A DNA stretch of 64,000 bases from Henricia sp. BOLD:AAB3569 (GCA_037783545.1 JBBELK010000093.1:1984001-2048000); one strand, 5' to 3'. Shown: positions 34,001 through 44,600, counted from the first letter of the stretch. Notes: generated from the letters alone by a model not told the origin. Translations and numbers: made by a program.

Positions 34001-36625
34001 CTAGTGGTGGGAGAAATTAACAAAAATTACATACAAATGGATTTAGATATGATTTTTAGTTGTATGCTAATTCCCGTGTACATAATTCAAGGGATGACAA
34101 GCATGTGTGCATGGGACACTTTTTCCACAGAAGCATCTAACCGTACTATTGTTGTATTGCACTGCGCAATACTTTCGTATTTTGTCTTGCAGGCCAGTGA
34201 CACCTATCTGCAGATGGCTATTGGTAATGCCCCATGGCCTATTGGAGTCACTATGGTGGGCATCCACGCCCGTACAGGAAGAGAGAAAATCTTCTCCAAG
34301 AATGTGGCTCGTATCCTTTTATTACTATATTATAGTAGGGTAATTCCCAAAATTAGGGGTCCAAAAGTGTGACATGCTTTTTAAGATTTCCAAGTTTTTA
34401 GTGATTGAAAGTGGTTTCCTAGTAAAAAATAATTATTTTTATTTCAACAAATGCCACTTAAATTTAATGTTTGTGTGGAGATATGGCACCAAGGTTAAGG
34501 CAAACTAATTTCATTGGCGTAGGTAACCCGGGACACCAAACTCCTATTCAATACCATGGAACAAATTATAAGCCTTTATGGTCTATTGTTTTGAATATTT
34601 TTCAAGAATCTGAGAACAAAACCTTCAAGAAAATGATGCTGCTATAATCACAGGCCACAGTCCATTACTGATAATTTGTGATCATGAGTGGTGATTTTTG
34701 AAGCGGAGAGTGTCGTACGTAACTGGGACACCAAAAATTTTTGACCCCTAATTTTGGGAATTACCCACTAGCGCAATATTTGGTATATGGTGCCTTATCA
34801 TCATTGAAACGAAAATGACCAAACATGGGACGAGCAAAAAATCATTTGGTCCTCTTCAGGTTTGAAACCAAGACCATTGTACCTCGTAGGGCATCTGCCC
34901 GGAGAGTCAGAAGTCTTAGAGAGTCAGCAATGCTCCTAGTCACTCCATGCCATGGAAACTAAACAACCTGTTGGGGAAACGCAATTAACTGCTGAGAGTA
35001 AACCTGGCATCCCATCCATGGAAGAGTAGCAATGTTCCAAGACACTGTGCCGAGTGCTGGCCATAATAGCCAGTAAGCGTGTGAAGCGACTTTACCTTTT
35101 CAATTGTTGGTAAAAAGTTTCAGTAAAGCCCGGCGCAAACGGGAGGCACAAAACACGAAACACGAAACAAATTTGTTTACTCCCCGTTTTGCGTTTCAGT
35201 GTATCCACCCCGCAAACAGAAAACAGAAATGCCACACAACGAAACAAAAATGCCACCGGAACGGATATAGCGCCGCCAGCGGCGACAATAGAGCAGTACA
35301 GTCGCATGATATCTTGATACCACGTGATCCGGAATACGATCGATGATTGGTCATCGGTTTCTCCAGTATCGAAACAAGTACCGCAGACGGTAGACCGAAA
35401 CGTTTGTTTCGATGAAAACATGTTTCGCGAAACGGTGTTTTCTGTTTTTGGGTAACGCAGACGAATGTCAAAGTCATGAGAAAAATGTTTTTGTTTCGTG
35501 TTTCATGTTTTTTGCTTCCCGTTTGCGCAGGGCCTAAAATTGAACATTTTGTATGGTTCACTTGTTACATTTTGTATGGTTCACTTGGCATCATTATAGG
35601 CTTATTTGCATCAGATATTTAATTTAAATGCTAGTTTCTTTAACCTGCATAACAGATGTTCTCAATGACGAAACACAGAGAAAATTTATCCAGGTATGTA
35701 CGTAATCATTAATTAGAAAGAACAACATTTAAATCGCGGTTTATTAATAAGTAGCTATGATTTTTTTGCATAATGTACAAGAGTACAACTGTACTTCCAA
35801 AGCTACAGTTGAGTTGATATTTCATATAAAACAGGGTTGTGCTTTAATCGTGTCTTAAGAAGTACAGTATGTGGTGTTGACTGTACTGTTTCGTTGTCCA
35901 CGTTAAATCATAATTTTCTTTTGGCACTTTCCTGGTGTAACTTTAATAGCATGTGTAATTTTAAGCGAGGGAAGTAGGAGTTAAATTCTCGCAAAAATGG
36001 CGAGCGTGATGAAATCAAGAGACAAATGCCTTTCCTTGGTCAACAACAAATGAAAACAAAAGTGAACCTGTTTGTTTACCTTCTACTGATGTTAATACAC
36101 ACACCAAGTTTATCACATGTTGAAATTGACAGTTTTATGCGGGGGTTGTTTTTATGCGTGAGGGACAGATAATCAATAAAGTTTATAAAAAAGGAATTTT
36201 TTTACATGCATTTTTAACTATTTCTTGAAAATGTGATGGCACAGTGTGCCCAATCAAATTTACTCTGTTAATTTTTGTAATATGATTGTAAAATATGGAC
36301 ATTTCAAGGTATTATTTTGATTAATTTAAGAAATTTTGAAATCTTCATCCAGTGTTTACCAGTTTTGTTTAGCTCTGGACATCAGAACCCGGAAAAAAAT
36401 AGGGAAAACACAAATTTCAGAAAACAATCCCGTTTTACCGTTCAGATGATTTACAGCAACATCTTTGTAAACCATTTTATGTTAAATATGTAAGTTTGGA
36501 TTTCTTTCTAAATTGACCAACAGGCTCTGAAGAGACTAATGACACAGTGCCAGAGGCATTACCCCACAGTGCCATCACGGAGTGTTGAGTATGTCAAGAG
36601 TGACATCGTGGAAAACAGTCACTGA
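22043..36625 (+). CDS. PRPF18: PRPF18, pre-mRNA-splicing factor 18, 10 coding exons
   Basis: Coding exons: 22043-22111, 23676-23753, 24649-24747, 29507-29620, 30919-31140, 31729-31869, 33885-33956, 34193-34310, 35656-35693, 36524-36625. They total 1053 nt (350 aa plus TGA), close to the human length of 342, and all junctions are GT-AG. The N-terminus [17 protein letters not shown] matches the family. [20 protein letters not shown] is the short PRP4/SFM-like motif, spanning exons 3 and 4. The helical Prp18 domain fills exons 5-10 and includes the near-invariant loop [20 protein letters not shown] in exon 8. Prp18 works with Slu7 in the second catalytic step of splicing in the nucleus. The main ATG has A at -3 and G at +4. 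An out-of-frame ATG at 22020 opens a short overlapping uORF ending at 22088. Intron 3 carries a full LINE in the sense strand. An open frame continues after the stop. Confidence 0.97.
22250..22421. mobile_element. MITE family D, copy 1
   Basis: About 172 bp with inverted ends CACGATATGTGGCA / TGCCACATATCGTG, in PRPF18 intron 1. Confidence 0.8.
22475..22712. mobile_element. MITE family E, copy 2
   Basis: About 238 bp; ends ATTCTCGCGGTCGCACATCC and GATGTGACGTGGCACCGACC followed by GTGAGAAT. In PRPF18 intron 1. Confidence 0.75.
22735..22806. repeat. MITE family F fragment
   Basis: Only the left-end part is present (GGAAATTACCTCCTGGAATC). It follows a family E copy, echoing the F-E pairing at 20.1-20.7 kb. 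Confidence 0.6.
22880..23320. repeat. diverged direct repeat in PRPF18 intron 1
   Basis: Two related segments, about 22895-23015 and 23195-23310, share TTGCAATTT, AAAATCTC-ACA-TTCTAC and CCTTAAAATCCA-like blocks. Origin unknown. Confidence 0.45.
23905..24373. mobile_element. pogo/Tigger-like MITE with an inserted palindrome
   Basis: Outer ends CAGTAAACTCTCGTTATAACG-like and ATAATGATAGTTTACTG match pogo-type termini. The middle (about 24040-24340) carries an extra palindrome around GAACAATAGAGCCACATG and its inverse, probably a second insertion. PRPF18 intron 2. Confidence 0.7.
24785..28772 (+). mobile_element. full CR1/L2-like LINE in PRPF18 intron 3
   Basis: The ORF is preceded by about 250 bp of probable 5'UTR and followed by 170 bp ending in AATAATAAACAAATTC with an ATTCAA-type repeat tail rather than long poly-A, as usual for CR1/L2 elements. 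It runs in the same direction as PRPF18. The 5' limit is approximate, and I did not find target-site duplications by eye. Confidence 0.8.
25045..28602 (+). CDS. CR1/L2-like LINE endonuclease-reverse transcriptase
   Basis: An uninterrupted 1185-codon ORF. Residues 16-32 are hydrophobic and signal-like. DVSRNPGP at 94-101 resembles the 2A recoding peptide. From about residue 296 to 500 there is an APE-type endonuclease ([31 protein letters not shown]). The reverse transcriptase follows, with [28 protein letters not shown] and the catalytic box YVDD at 941-944, then the C-terminal [14 protein letters not shown] block of CR1/L2 elements. These LINEs copy themselves by target-primed reverse transcription. 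No stop or frameshift is visible, so the insertion looks young. The element has no evident separate ORF1. The N-terminal 290 residues beyond the 2A-like site are not recognised. Confidence 0.93.
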   Translation: MAATTSHGSVSPLVKRVCVTCFYIVLLLALPGNVIRKTELCAIESCKFIILRNVNQLEHGRPARIPVSKWTKHGYVSLFVPHADPPVDLTVFNDVSRNPGPETSSVSRRLWNTRTIGSTVSERGDKSRTKSTIELSGHLLHKDATLWCKIWTRALPQSFPSPMDHADSNLKCVPVNLVYQYNHSNNAGYNPSLGNRCRIKYNNGELHTIKYASKACTVTVEVKDRIYELGLQRRTHRGCRAGRQKRRKITVHTTARTTINRLVEPSCYLDSRIRVLTAISEASVNPSVTINSRVCHFPSFFLTNAQSLVNKLDELEIIFRQESIDIGVVTETWFHHNLADKMTTINDYQVFCKNRSHMRGGGVALYIKSDLKARQLSEITVPNELECVWTLVQPKRLPRTVSVIAVCGVYNPPGSSHQDELELHLQETMDMLATKYPDIGFALLGDFNRMNIRSIACSQNLKQIIKFPTCKEAVLDLIMTNIDSFYEDPLVSCPIGRSDHSCIVWKPREHHNHTFVNTKRTYRSMKDSQICEFGRWVQSHNWNCVYNAESTQQKADAFYYSVSNAIDSFFPVMTVRCHNNDKPWINQKIKSLIKLRQIAFLKGETIKFKSLRNQVRLEIHKCKVNFYANRVRRLQLTDSKKWHQQIRSMTRNDKTELCISVPGISEHDHAKIAEFINETFIKVSSDISPLDLGSLEAFLPAPSPVPTLYPWDVYAQLRKVKPGKSSGPDGISPKIIKEFSYEFSSPICDIFNSSFIEGVVPEQWKKAVVVPIPKSTPPHVEKLRPISLTDCFAKIAESFITKWVLEDISDKIDHHQFGNVKGISTAHYLTSLIHFLHQGADRAGNVGTVVLTDFSKAFDMVEHRLLIEKFIAMGVRKSIVPWLCDFLSNRMQCVRYKQTLSSYTKLTAGLPQGTKLGPIGFQVIINDAVGDVPHNMNRWKYVDDLTLAENRSYLCNSQIQETLDQFSQWTNDNKLRLNPSKCQALQICFKRDVPSPPVLKINDFPIQHVDQAKILGVWIQNNLQWNKHISEMSIKVNRKLYMLRMLKKFGFSELELVTVYKGYIRSLLEYADVVWHSSLTCQQSNQLEKLQRRACRIILGSRFTSYSDALLDCELETLSGRREDHCHQFAGGLSKSPRTRNLLPPSRFESHFRNLRNANNVSQLYTRTSRFKNSPIPYFISLLNE
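29754..29896. mobile_element. 143-bp hairpin MITE
   Basis: Almost fully self-complementary: arms of about 60 bp around TTTAAAGGCA and CTCGTCAGCAATGCATGC. PRPF18 intron 4. Confidence 0.85.
30112..30620. repeat. repeat family K, copy 2
   Basis: Same layout with more units; the array is preceded by the palindrome TTTCGTCTCATGAGACGAAA. PRPF18 intron 4. Confidence 0.85.
31515..31668. mobile_element. MITE family H, partial copy
   Basis: Begins GGGGCCAATTTCATGG and shares the AGCACAGAATTTCTTTGCTT interior with 47412-47648. The right end is missing. Confidence 0.6.
31881..32245. mobile_element. MITE family B, copy 3
   Basis: Same family; part of the left arm is inverted relative to copy 1. Starts 11 nt after the donor of PRPF18 exon 6. 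Confidence 0.8.
32810..33164. mobile_element. MITE family J, copy 1
   Basis: Ends GGCGCTGTTTCAAACGTCGT and ACGACGTTTGAAGCGGGCC; inner arms CCGTGTCGAATT / ATTCGACACGG. PRPF18 intron 6. Confidence 0.75.
33537..33582. repeat. 18-bp tandem duplication
   Basis: GGCTATAGCTGGAATTCC twice in a row, then GGCTGAAAG. PRPF18 intron 6. Confidence 0.75.
34338..34766. mobile_element. MITE family G, copy 2 (inverted)
   Basis: Reverse-oriented copy of 16004-16419 with clean ends GGGTAATTCCCAAAATTAGG / CCTAATTTTGGGAATTACCC. PRPF18 intron 8. Confidence 0.85.
35126..35536. mobile_element. MITE with ~47-bp TIRs
   Basis: Arms start AAGCCCGGCGCAAACGGGAG and end TCCCGTTTGCGCAGGGCCT; the inner arm is GAAACACGAAACAAA-like. 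PRPF18 intron 8. Confidence 0.8.
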
Positions 36626-36805
36626 CATCTTGCAACTGTCATCTGGAGGAATGGACACATAGTTGAACTACTTGACGGTGACTATGGTATTGTGCGATAT
36701 CGAAACCAAAGGAAGTGGATAACTGGCTATCCTGACTGTGATAATTTCATAGATGCCATTCAGGTGTGTAAACTAATTAAATGTAAAAGTACACAAATGG
36801 TATAG
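36626..36805 (+). other. in-frame open extension after the PRPF18 stop
   Basis: Directly after the PRPF18 TGA (36623-36625, next base C) the same frame stays open for 59 codons to TAG at 36803. The translation looks protein-like, with segments such as VIWRNGHIVELLDGDYGIV and KWITGYPDCDNF. I do not recognise the domain. A possible splice donor (CAG|GTGTGT) lies just after codon 46. It could be 3'UTR that is open by chance, a readthrough extension, or an exon fragment of something else. Confidence 0.4.
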
Positions 36806-36922
36806 CCATTATAGCGCCTCCACACAAGCGATGTGTTGCACTCACTGACTTGAGTCATACAGTGTTATGCATCCAGGATCTTTGTTTGATACTCCATACA
36901 CAGCAGTGGTTGACATTTGTTA

Positions 36923-37195
36923 ACTTTTATCACGGTGCATCCATCTTTGTCTTGTTCCCTATAGCATGTGTCGGGCACAATCAGTGCAGGTGCGCGACCG
37001 GACCGCACGATAGCGCGTGCAATCTTTCACTGTTCGTGCTGCGCATTTTCTTGATCATGCTTCGCGTGTGTCATCGTAATGCACACAATAAGCATTTTCA
37101 ACACGAGCCAAACTATTTGTTTCTCTGCAAGCCTCGCTTTGGTTACGTTCATTTTAATAGGGAAAAAGGGAAGACGGTCGCACCGTGATAAAGGT
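36923..37195. mobile_element. MITE family C, copy 2
   Basis: Same element as 16956-17229 (ends ACTTTTATCACGGTGC and GCACCGTGATAAAGGT), about 120 bp after the open extension of PRPF18. Confidence 0.85.
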
Positions 37196-37539
37196 ACATG
37201 TATATTGGTACTGCATGGCAGCACCCAGCAGGTGACAATCAGAACTTGCTACATGTACATGTATTAAGGTTCCACTACCAAGATGGAGAAGTAATGAGCA
37301 AGTTCCTGTTGTACTATAAATATCCCGATTATTATTTTATTATCATCCAAGTCGCCACCTGCATTTAGTGGGAATGGATTCTTGTTTGACTTGGGTTTCA
37401 CTGTGTCTTTAATATGTGCAAATGAGGGGAAAACCTTTAAAGGGATTTTTGTGAATATTTGTACATTATATATATTTTCTAATAAATTAGTCAGTTCACA
37501 GTTGACTATACTATTTGGGTCTTTCCCATAGATATCTGT

Positions 37540-37972
37540 GGTCTTTCCACAGTAAAGGGGGCATTTTGTCAACACAGACCATATTTTCCGGAAAATACCT
37601 TTGTCTGGTCTCAAAATAAAAGAAATGAGTTTCAGTTGTTCTGAAGAGATAACTTAGGCCCAAACAGGTTTACGATTTGTGTGACAACATGCCTTTCTAA
37701 AAATCCTGTGTACAAGTTTCCAATATACGCTCATAACCGGGACGGCCTAAAATGTAACACAAGTGTACGTCCCGGCTACGACCGTATATTGGAAACTTGT
37801 ACACAGGATTTTTAGAAAGGCATGTTGTCACACTATTTGTAAACCTTTTTGGGCCTAAGTTATTTCTTCAGAACAACTGAAACTTATTTCTTTTATTTTG
37901 AGACCAGACAAAGGTATTTTATGGAAAATATGGTCTGTGTTGCCAAAATGCCCCCTTTACTGTGGAAAGACT
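37540..37972. mobile_element. foldback element, near-perfect 430-bp palindrome
   Basis: Two arms of about 205 bp, beginning GTCTTTCCACAGTAAAGGGG and ending CCCCTTTACTGTGGAAAGAC, are nearly complementary around a centre at about 37740-37770 that itself folds (CCGGGACGGCC / GTCCCGG). Between PRPF18 and RAD18. Confidence 0.85.
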
Positions 37973-38689
37973 CATTTAGTGTTACCTCACTTATTTGTTG
38001 CAGAAGTTTTGCCTATTTATAAACCATAAAGAGCAAGAAGTCCACATATGCAGACCCATAACACTAGGTCTACCACGCCAAAGTGGTTTTTAGTGAATCA
38101 TTTTTACCTGGATAAAAAGCAGCCTATAAATTATTTTGCTCTTTTATTTTCTGTATAGTTGGATTGTCGGTGTACGTATGTTAAATTACCTTTATTTTTT
38201 TGCTTTTAATAAATAGAAAACCCTCAATGGTTATCATACAACCCGTCTCGCTTGAAAAAATTTGTTGTAATAAATTGCCCAAAACACTTCGGTCATAGAA
38301 TTCCAAGCAGCCCTGGAGGGATTGTATCACACAGCAGAAACCTTGTATTAAAATTACTTCATGCAGTTGTTTTCTGTACAGTGATTTCTTGTATTCCATG
38401 GAAAAAGGACTGAAATCAACAAATTGCAACAATATAACCAGTAACATGTTTTTGACGTAATTTGTTCAACTGATGAATGGCTTTGGTTTCCGACGACTAA
38501 AGCTCGACATTCGTTAAATCCGCAGTTACGTCAGACATTTTTCTTATGGTCGCAAAAACAGGCTCCAGATTTGATTCTTAAAAAGGATGAAGCAAAGAAG
38601 TCGGCGAGTATGGAGAAATGTCAAAATGAAGCTATTCTAACATTTACAATCACCTGAAATCCTTTTTAAGGAGTATATCCAGGGATCGG

Positions 38690-39440
38690 TTTGCGACGCG
38701 TCACAACTCGCCGAACCCGTGGCAAAATTACAAAGGGTTTGATAAGTTGTGATGGATTTGGTACTTGCGATAAAATCGACCTCTGATCACATTTTTGACA
38801 CCAATATTTACACCGTATCATTACCTTTCTGAAATTTCGTGCTCTGTCTGTATATTTAAAAAAAATATAGTCAAAACAAATTATCTGGTTACATAGCAGT
38901 GCAGTGATTACACCACCCTGAAATGTTTTGCTTGTATCCAGATTGGAGATTGCAAATCTCCTGGGGCCAATTTCATAAAGCTGTTTAGCAAAATAATTTG
39001 TTTGCTTTATAAAAATGGGTTAATAGTCAAAATGTTATGTCAACTTGTGTTCTTAGCAAGAATAGCAAATATTCTTGTGAAAAACACAAATTGGCATGCA
39101 ATTTTGACTATTAACCCATTTTTATAAAGCAAACATTTCTGCTAAACAGCTTTATGAGATTGGGCCCCTGTTTTCTTCCCATAGATAGTATTTTGGGAAC
39201 AGGGGTCGATTTGAAAATTGGCTGAATTTTGCATGTACTGGTGCATGTAAATACCCTCTAAATCTACCACTGTTTGGGAAGGTATTTTATGTGATTGTTA
39301 GGTTAGAACAATCTATTTTCTGAAAAAATCTGGCCAAGCTTCTCTAATAACTCAAAGTAATGATAGAAATGTCAAATGCAATTATTTCACCTTTTGAAGA
39401 TGTTTAATGCTACAACTCCATAAGCAGGCTCCGGTGTGCC
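38690..39440. repeat. old repeat L, copy 1
   Basis: Shares AGCAGTGCAGTGATTA, ATTGGAGATTGCAAAT and TATTTTATGTGATTGTTAGG-like blocks with 53440-54190. Holds a family H MITE at 38962-39170. Confidence 0.65.
38962..39170. mobile_element. MITE family H, copy 2
   Basis: About 209 bp palindromic element, ends GGGGCCAATTTCATAAAGCT and inverse. It interrupts an older repeat that is uninterrupted at this site in the copy at 54.05 kb. Confidence 0.85.
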
Positions 39441-39556
39441 AGAATCATTAATCAAAAGGCAAAAAACAAACAGATTATCACATTTCTAAAAAAAATAATA
39501 AATATATTTGCGCTAAACTCAAAAGATTATTTTCAGTTGGGTTAAAATTGCATATG

Positions 39557-39728
39557 CAGCACGATATGTGGCAAACGGACTGCCCCCTACCATTGTTCCC
39601 CTATTGTGTCTCAAATTTCCAAGGAATTCCTTTCGGTTTTTAGGGGGTATTGGTGCGTTAACAAAAGGGAAGAGTGTGTTGAGGTATAGGGGCGTTAGGG
39701 GCGAGTCCCTCTGCCACATATCGTGCTG
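39557..39728. mobile_element. MITE family D, copy 2
   Basis: Closely similar to 22250-22421, with a perfect 17-bp inverted repeat CAGCACGATATGTGGCA / TGCCACATATCGTGCTG at 39557-39573 and its mate (one base differs at the inner end). Between PRPF18 and RAD18. Confidence 0.85.
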
Positions 39729-39929
39729 GGTATATAAAATTGTACAATAACCGACGGGAGCAAATTTTTTCCCCACCGATTGTGAGACGACCCCTTCTGA
39801 AAATAGTGCCAGGCTCAACTTACAAAGTCAAGGAATCTCAGTCAGCCGCTGTCTACAGTGCCAGGAGGTCGAAATACCATACATGATTTTGTGTCCAGGT
39901 CTATTCACGCACACACTCTTTTGAGGGTT

Positions 39930-40095
39930 AATCATTAAAAACTCTCGTTATAACGTCTCCTGATATAAAGCTCCCTGTTCTAAGTCCCGGCCATCATTCT
40001 TTTCATTGTTTATGGACAGTTTATAGCACTCTCTGGATATACAGCTCTGACTAGTTCGGTCTATTCAAGAGCGCTATAATGAGAGTTTACTGTAG
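39930..40095. mobile_element. pogo/Tigger-like MITE, short copy
   Basis: About 165 bp with AACTCTCGTTATAACGTC at one end and CTATAATGAGAGTTTACTGT at the other; interior GATATAAAGCTCC matches 23.9 kb. Confidence 0.75.
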
Positions 40096-40839
40096 CTGAA
40101 AAGGCATGCTATTACCGGTTTCATGGCCGTGAAATGCTTAAGCATGCACAAGATTGGAAATGGCCACTGCTGTGTCACTATCTTAAGCAAATTCTGAAGT
40201 TAATGAAAATTTTGCGGTGTTTCTGTGAAATAGCCACAGGCTCTATTAAACAGCACCATGATATTGGGCTCAGGTGGTCTATCAGTGCAAGGCAATCAGA
40301 GATTGGTTTTAATAAACTATGTATAGTTTAAAGTAAAAACAAGAAAATACTTATTTTATTATTATAAATAGTTATTTTGAAAGTGACTTTTCAATGGAAT
40401 GTCCGATTCCCCCTCCCATGCGCCACCCCTCCTCCCCCACCAAAAAAAATCATCTTAAAGGTAAACCTAAAAAAAAAAAATTTTTTAACAAAATGCATCA
40501 AATTGTCTTCTTGATCCTTTCTCCTGGTATAAAAGAAAGAAGTACTGTGGGTTGGTATTCTCAAGGTGGAAACTGGTGATTAGGGGAGAAGTATACTCAG
40601 GAAAAATTAGTGTTGCACAAAAGACAAGAAATTGCCTATTAAAAAGCAGATGTACATGTAAACTCCACATACTGCCTTGTAGTATGGACGATGCCATTTT
40701 TCTGAAAACATTACATTTTCTTGTTTTGCCATAGTCTTGATAGAAATACCAAAAGTTGTATTCAAAACATCAATCTATACCCATTTTTGGGACAAAATGG
40801 CTGTGCCCAAACGACAAAGCATTGTTGCGATTGCCATGT

Positions 40840-41492
40840 GGGTCTTTCCACGGTAATAGGGTATACATGTATTTGAAAGATAAGTCAATAATTCCTTTCA
40901 AATGTCTTCAGTTTATCTCAAACGTAAAGAAATTTCCTTGTACTGTTCTCGGGAGATAACTTTTGCCCAAAAGGGTAAGAAAATGCGGCCACAAGATACA
41001 TTTCTAAAAAGCTTGTGTACAAATTTCAAATACGTATTTAACGTGACCAATTTGTGACATTTTTTTTCTGTCTTTGTTGCATACCTAATAGGAACATTTG
41101 TGCACGGGGTTTTCAGAAATGTATGTTGTAGGACTATTTTTCTAAAAGTTATTTCCTCGGTTAAGCTGGGTAATTTAAAGATAAAATTAAGATATTTGAA
41201 GTTAACTTGGACCTAAGATCTTGTACTGTTGAAGTCAGAAGTATATTACATGTACACCACTACCATCATCACCCAAAATGGTAAACAGGACTACCCAAAC
41301 CATTGCAAGGTGTACAAGCTATGTTTTAAGTACTGCAAGCACGTGAGGAATTCCACAAAATCAAGACTTTAGTAAAGACTTACAAAAATGGTGTAAGCAC
41401 AGCAGTTTTAACACTTGGTTGCATACAGTTGCATCTATACTTCTGACTTCAACTGTATGTCACAGAAATGTACCCCCATTACTGTGGAAAGA
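40840..41492. mobile_element. related element with GGGTCTTTCCAC ends
   Basis: Ends GGGTCTTTCCACGGTAATAG and ATTACTGTGGAAAGACCC; the interior shows distant similarity to the foldback arms (GAGATAACTTTTGCCCAAA). Just downstream of the RAD18 stop. Confidence 0.55.
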
Positions 41493-41639
41493 CCCATGTG
41501 TGCAGTTTACATCCGTTTTTCAGTGGGTCATATTTCCTGTTCTTTGCATGACAATAATTGACAAGTTGCACTTGTTTTAAAAATTCCTTTTGTTTCTTGG
41601 GTAAACTTCTCCTTTTAAAGCTTGAAAGAGGAGACTGCA

Positions 41640-44600
41640 CTACTTGGCTGATTTCCTTTCTCTCTTGCTGCGTCTTAGCGTGGTTTCCCCATCACCGAAT
41701 GAGCTGCCGCTATCACTTGCATTGCTACCGTGGTCTTGCTTCTTGCGTTTCCGACGTCGCGTCTCGGCGACTACGGAGAGTGGACTGTCCAAAAAAAACA
41801 GAAATGTCAGTGAATCAATTTTGAAGTTCCGGAAGAAGAACTGATAAAACTATTTCTGATATGAAGCACCTTTTTCGAAGTCCCGGGCATTAGTCTATTT
41901 ATTGTGTATATATTGGTTATAGTGCTCTCTAGATGTATGGCTTGCACTAGTTCGGTCATTTGAAAAGTGCCATATTGGGAGTTTACTATCTGTCCACTGG
42001 GTGCAGTGCTGGTACGGTAAACCAGAAAAAAAAACGTAGATTAACGTCAGTCTATTGTACATGTAGTTACCTTTTCATAGTCCCACTCATATTTCTAGGC
42101 AAAAGTCAAATTTCTTGCCAAATCCAATTTCTTCGTTTCTCAATTTGAAATAAAACAAATATAAAAAATATGATTTATTTCAAATGAAGCTTGGGATCAA
42201 ACCAATTCATACAATTCAAACCAATTCATACATACATTGCTACATACTCTTACATTACTACATTACATTACTTCATACATTGCTACATACTCATTCATAG
42301 TTACGCCTACCTTTCTGGAATACAAAGTGGTTCCTGAGCATCAGGAGTGTTGTTTTTACTGACATTCTGTACGTGAAGAGAATATATATATGTGAAGATG
42401 TGAAGTTCCAATTATCAGGTTTAAAGGCAGTATACATGATTGGTATCTCGAGGAATCAGAAATATTCACAGATTTACACAATATAAACACGATGACCGTA
42501 GAAAACTTCCCCTGAAATGGTTTTGTCTGAAGTGCTATAGTCTTTCAGAAATAAGCAAAACAATTATTTTTCGTCTCGCGAGACGTAAACTCATTTCGCC
42601 CCAAAAACACTTCATCCAAACACTACCTTGCCCAAATGCCACTTCACCCAAAAACAACTTCATTCAGGGTGAAGTGGTTCAGGGTGAAGTGGTTCAAGGC
42701 TAAGTGGTTTTGAGGCGAAGTGACTGTAAACCCTTTTTTGACTGTTTTCTCAAAAGTTAGACGAAGTACGGAGCTGGTTTTTGCTCAGGTTGCCAAGGCC
42801 TGGCTTCTATTTATTCAGGTGTTGTATTTTGACTTTTTTTATTTTACACTTAACCTTTATCTGAGTGGGTTCTTCTAGCCTATTGTCCTCGCTTCCATCC
42901 CTAGATGTGACACTCGGAGACGAGGGTGCAAGTACTTGAAAATCGGGCTGCTGGTGCAGTGCGGAGTCAGGAAAACTAGACACAAGACCTACAAACAAAT
43001 GACACAATGAGAGGTTTATGCAGTCAACAATGCATCAAAGAAAAGGGTTAACTACCTTCTGCTATATTCTTCATTCATTCGGTGGTACCTGTATCATACA
43101 GGGTGTCCCCCAAACCGGAACAAACCAGGCAACCTCAGAATTTTGGTTTCCCTGGATCCTGATAGGGAATCTTCTTACATGAAAAAATAGGCTTTATATT
43201 ATGAAAATCAGGTAAAAACTTATTAAGGCCAGCAACTACATATTGACTTAAGTTGCCTTTCCTTAGGTCCATTTTTCATCCATTTGCATTTGAATCGCTC
43301 CATAGACCGATACAGACGGATATCAAAATAGCCTTGACCAAGGCCATCTCCAGGTTTTTTTGCTGTACGAGAGAATATTGGGTCTAGCGCATGCAAACTG
43401 CACACGGCATCAAAACTAGCCACTGTGAGATAACGACTTCCGTAGTAAACCCGTACGGCAACACACTGGCTGCGTACTAGCTGCGTACGGCCTGGCCTAG
43501 CTCGAAAGACAGCCTTGACGAGTCTGCACTTCCGGGTTTAATGTTTTTCTTTATTTTTTCGGCTAGTTTTGGCCGAGCTTTGGATATGCGGGTATGCAAG
43601 ATATGAATATTTAACATTTATCTTGAGCCAATCAAGAGCTTCATAAGTAGCATGTAATGACGCGAGCATGCATTATGCATGTCATGGCGTCCTCATGTTA
43701 CGAGAACCGTGGCATGATCGATGGACGAAAACAACAAATATTCTCGGGTTCGTAGCATTTATTGTGCTTGTCTGTTTACGTATTTGATTACACTTATGGG
43801 GGACAACGGTCGTAATATGACAGCTTTCCTGAATGATTTGTAGGAGCTCTTAATACTGCCTCGGATGAACAAACTGGGGATCGCAGATCATAGCGTTTTT
43901 CAAACATAACCTATCGTGCGTCAACCAATAAAATCTCAGCTCACGCTGGGGTGGTTTCGCTGGCTGAATGCAGAACCATCAAGGCGTTGGGTTTAGGACA
44001 ATACGTGCAACAGATTCCGTAGCTTGTAAGCACTTTGTTCAGTTTTATCTTCAGCGGGCCGTCTAGAAGACAAGCCCAATGCCTTGATTAAGGCTAATAT
44101 CAAAAATGAATTCAGTGTAACAACCACTGAGAAAATACACCGAAAACTTATTATTATTATTATTATTATTTCTTTCTGGTATTCATACCAAGGATTCCTC
44201 AATAGTGCTCATTGCACTGTCACTCGCAAGCGTGAGGAAACCCATGAAGAATTAGAATTAGAAATGGCCAGAGACACCGGGGATGATCCCTCTTGCTCTT
44301 CACGAAAGAATGCTCTGGGATCTTTAGAGTGCGTTCCAAATTACCTAACACACTGGACCAACGGCTTTACATCCCTTCCGAAGGATGGAGCAAGTGTGGT
44401 TGAGTGCCTTGCCCAAGGGCACAGGTACCGTAGCCGTGGGGAGGTTCAAACCTGCAACCCCAAGTTTTTACCTATGATTGCGAGTCAATGACCTAAACCG
44501 CTCGGCCACGGTACCCCACTTTGAAAACTTTTGCACAAAAATAACGACTGGTGTGTTTGTGCATGCAACTTGCTTTATTTGCAGCTAGTAACCGTCTCCT

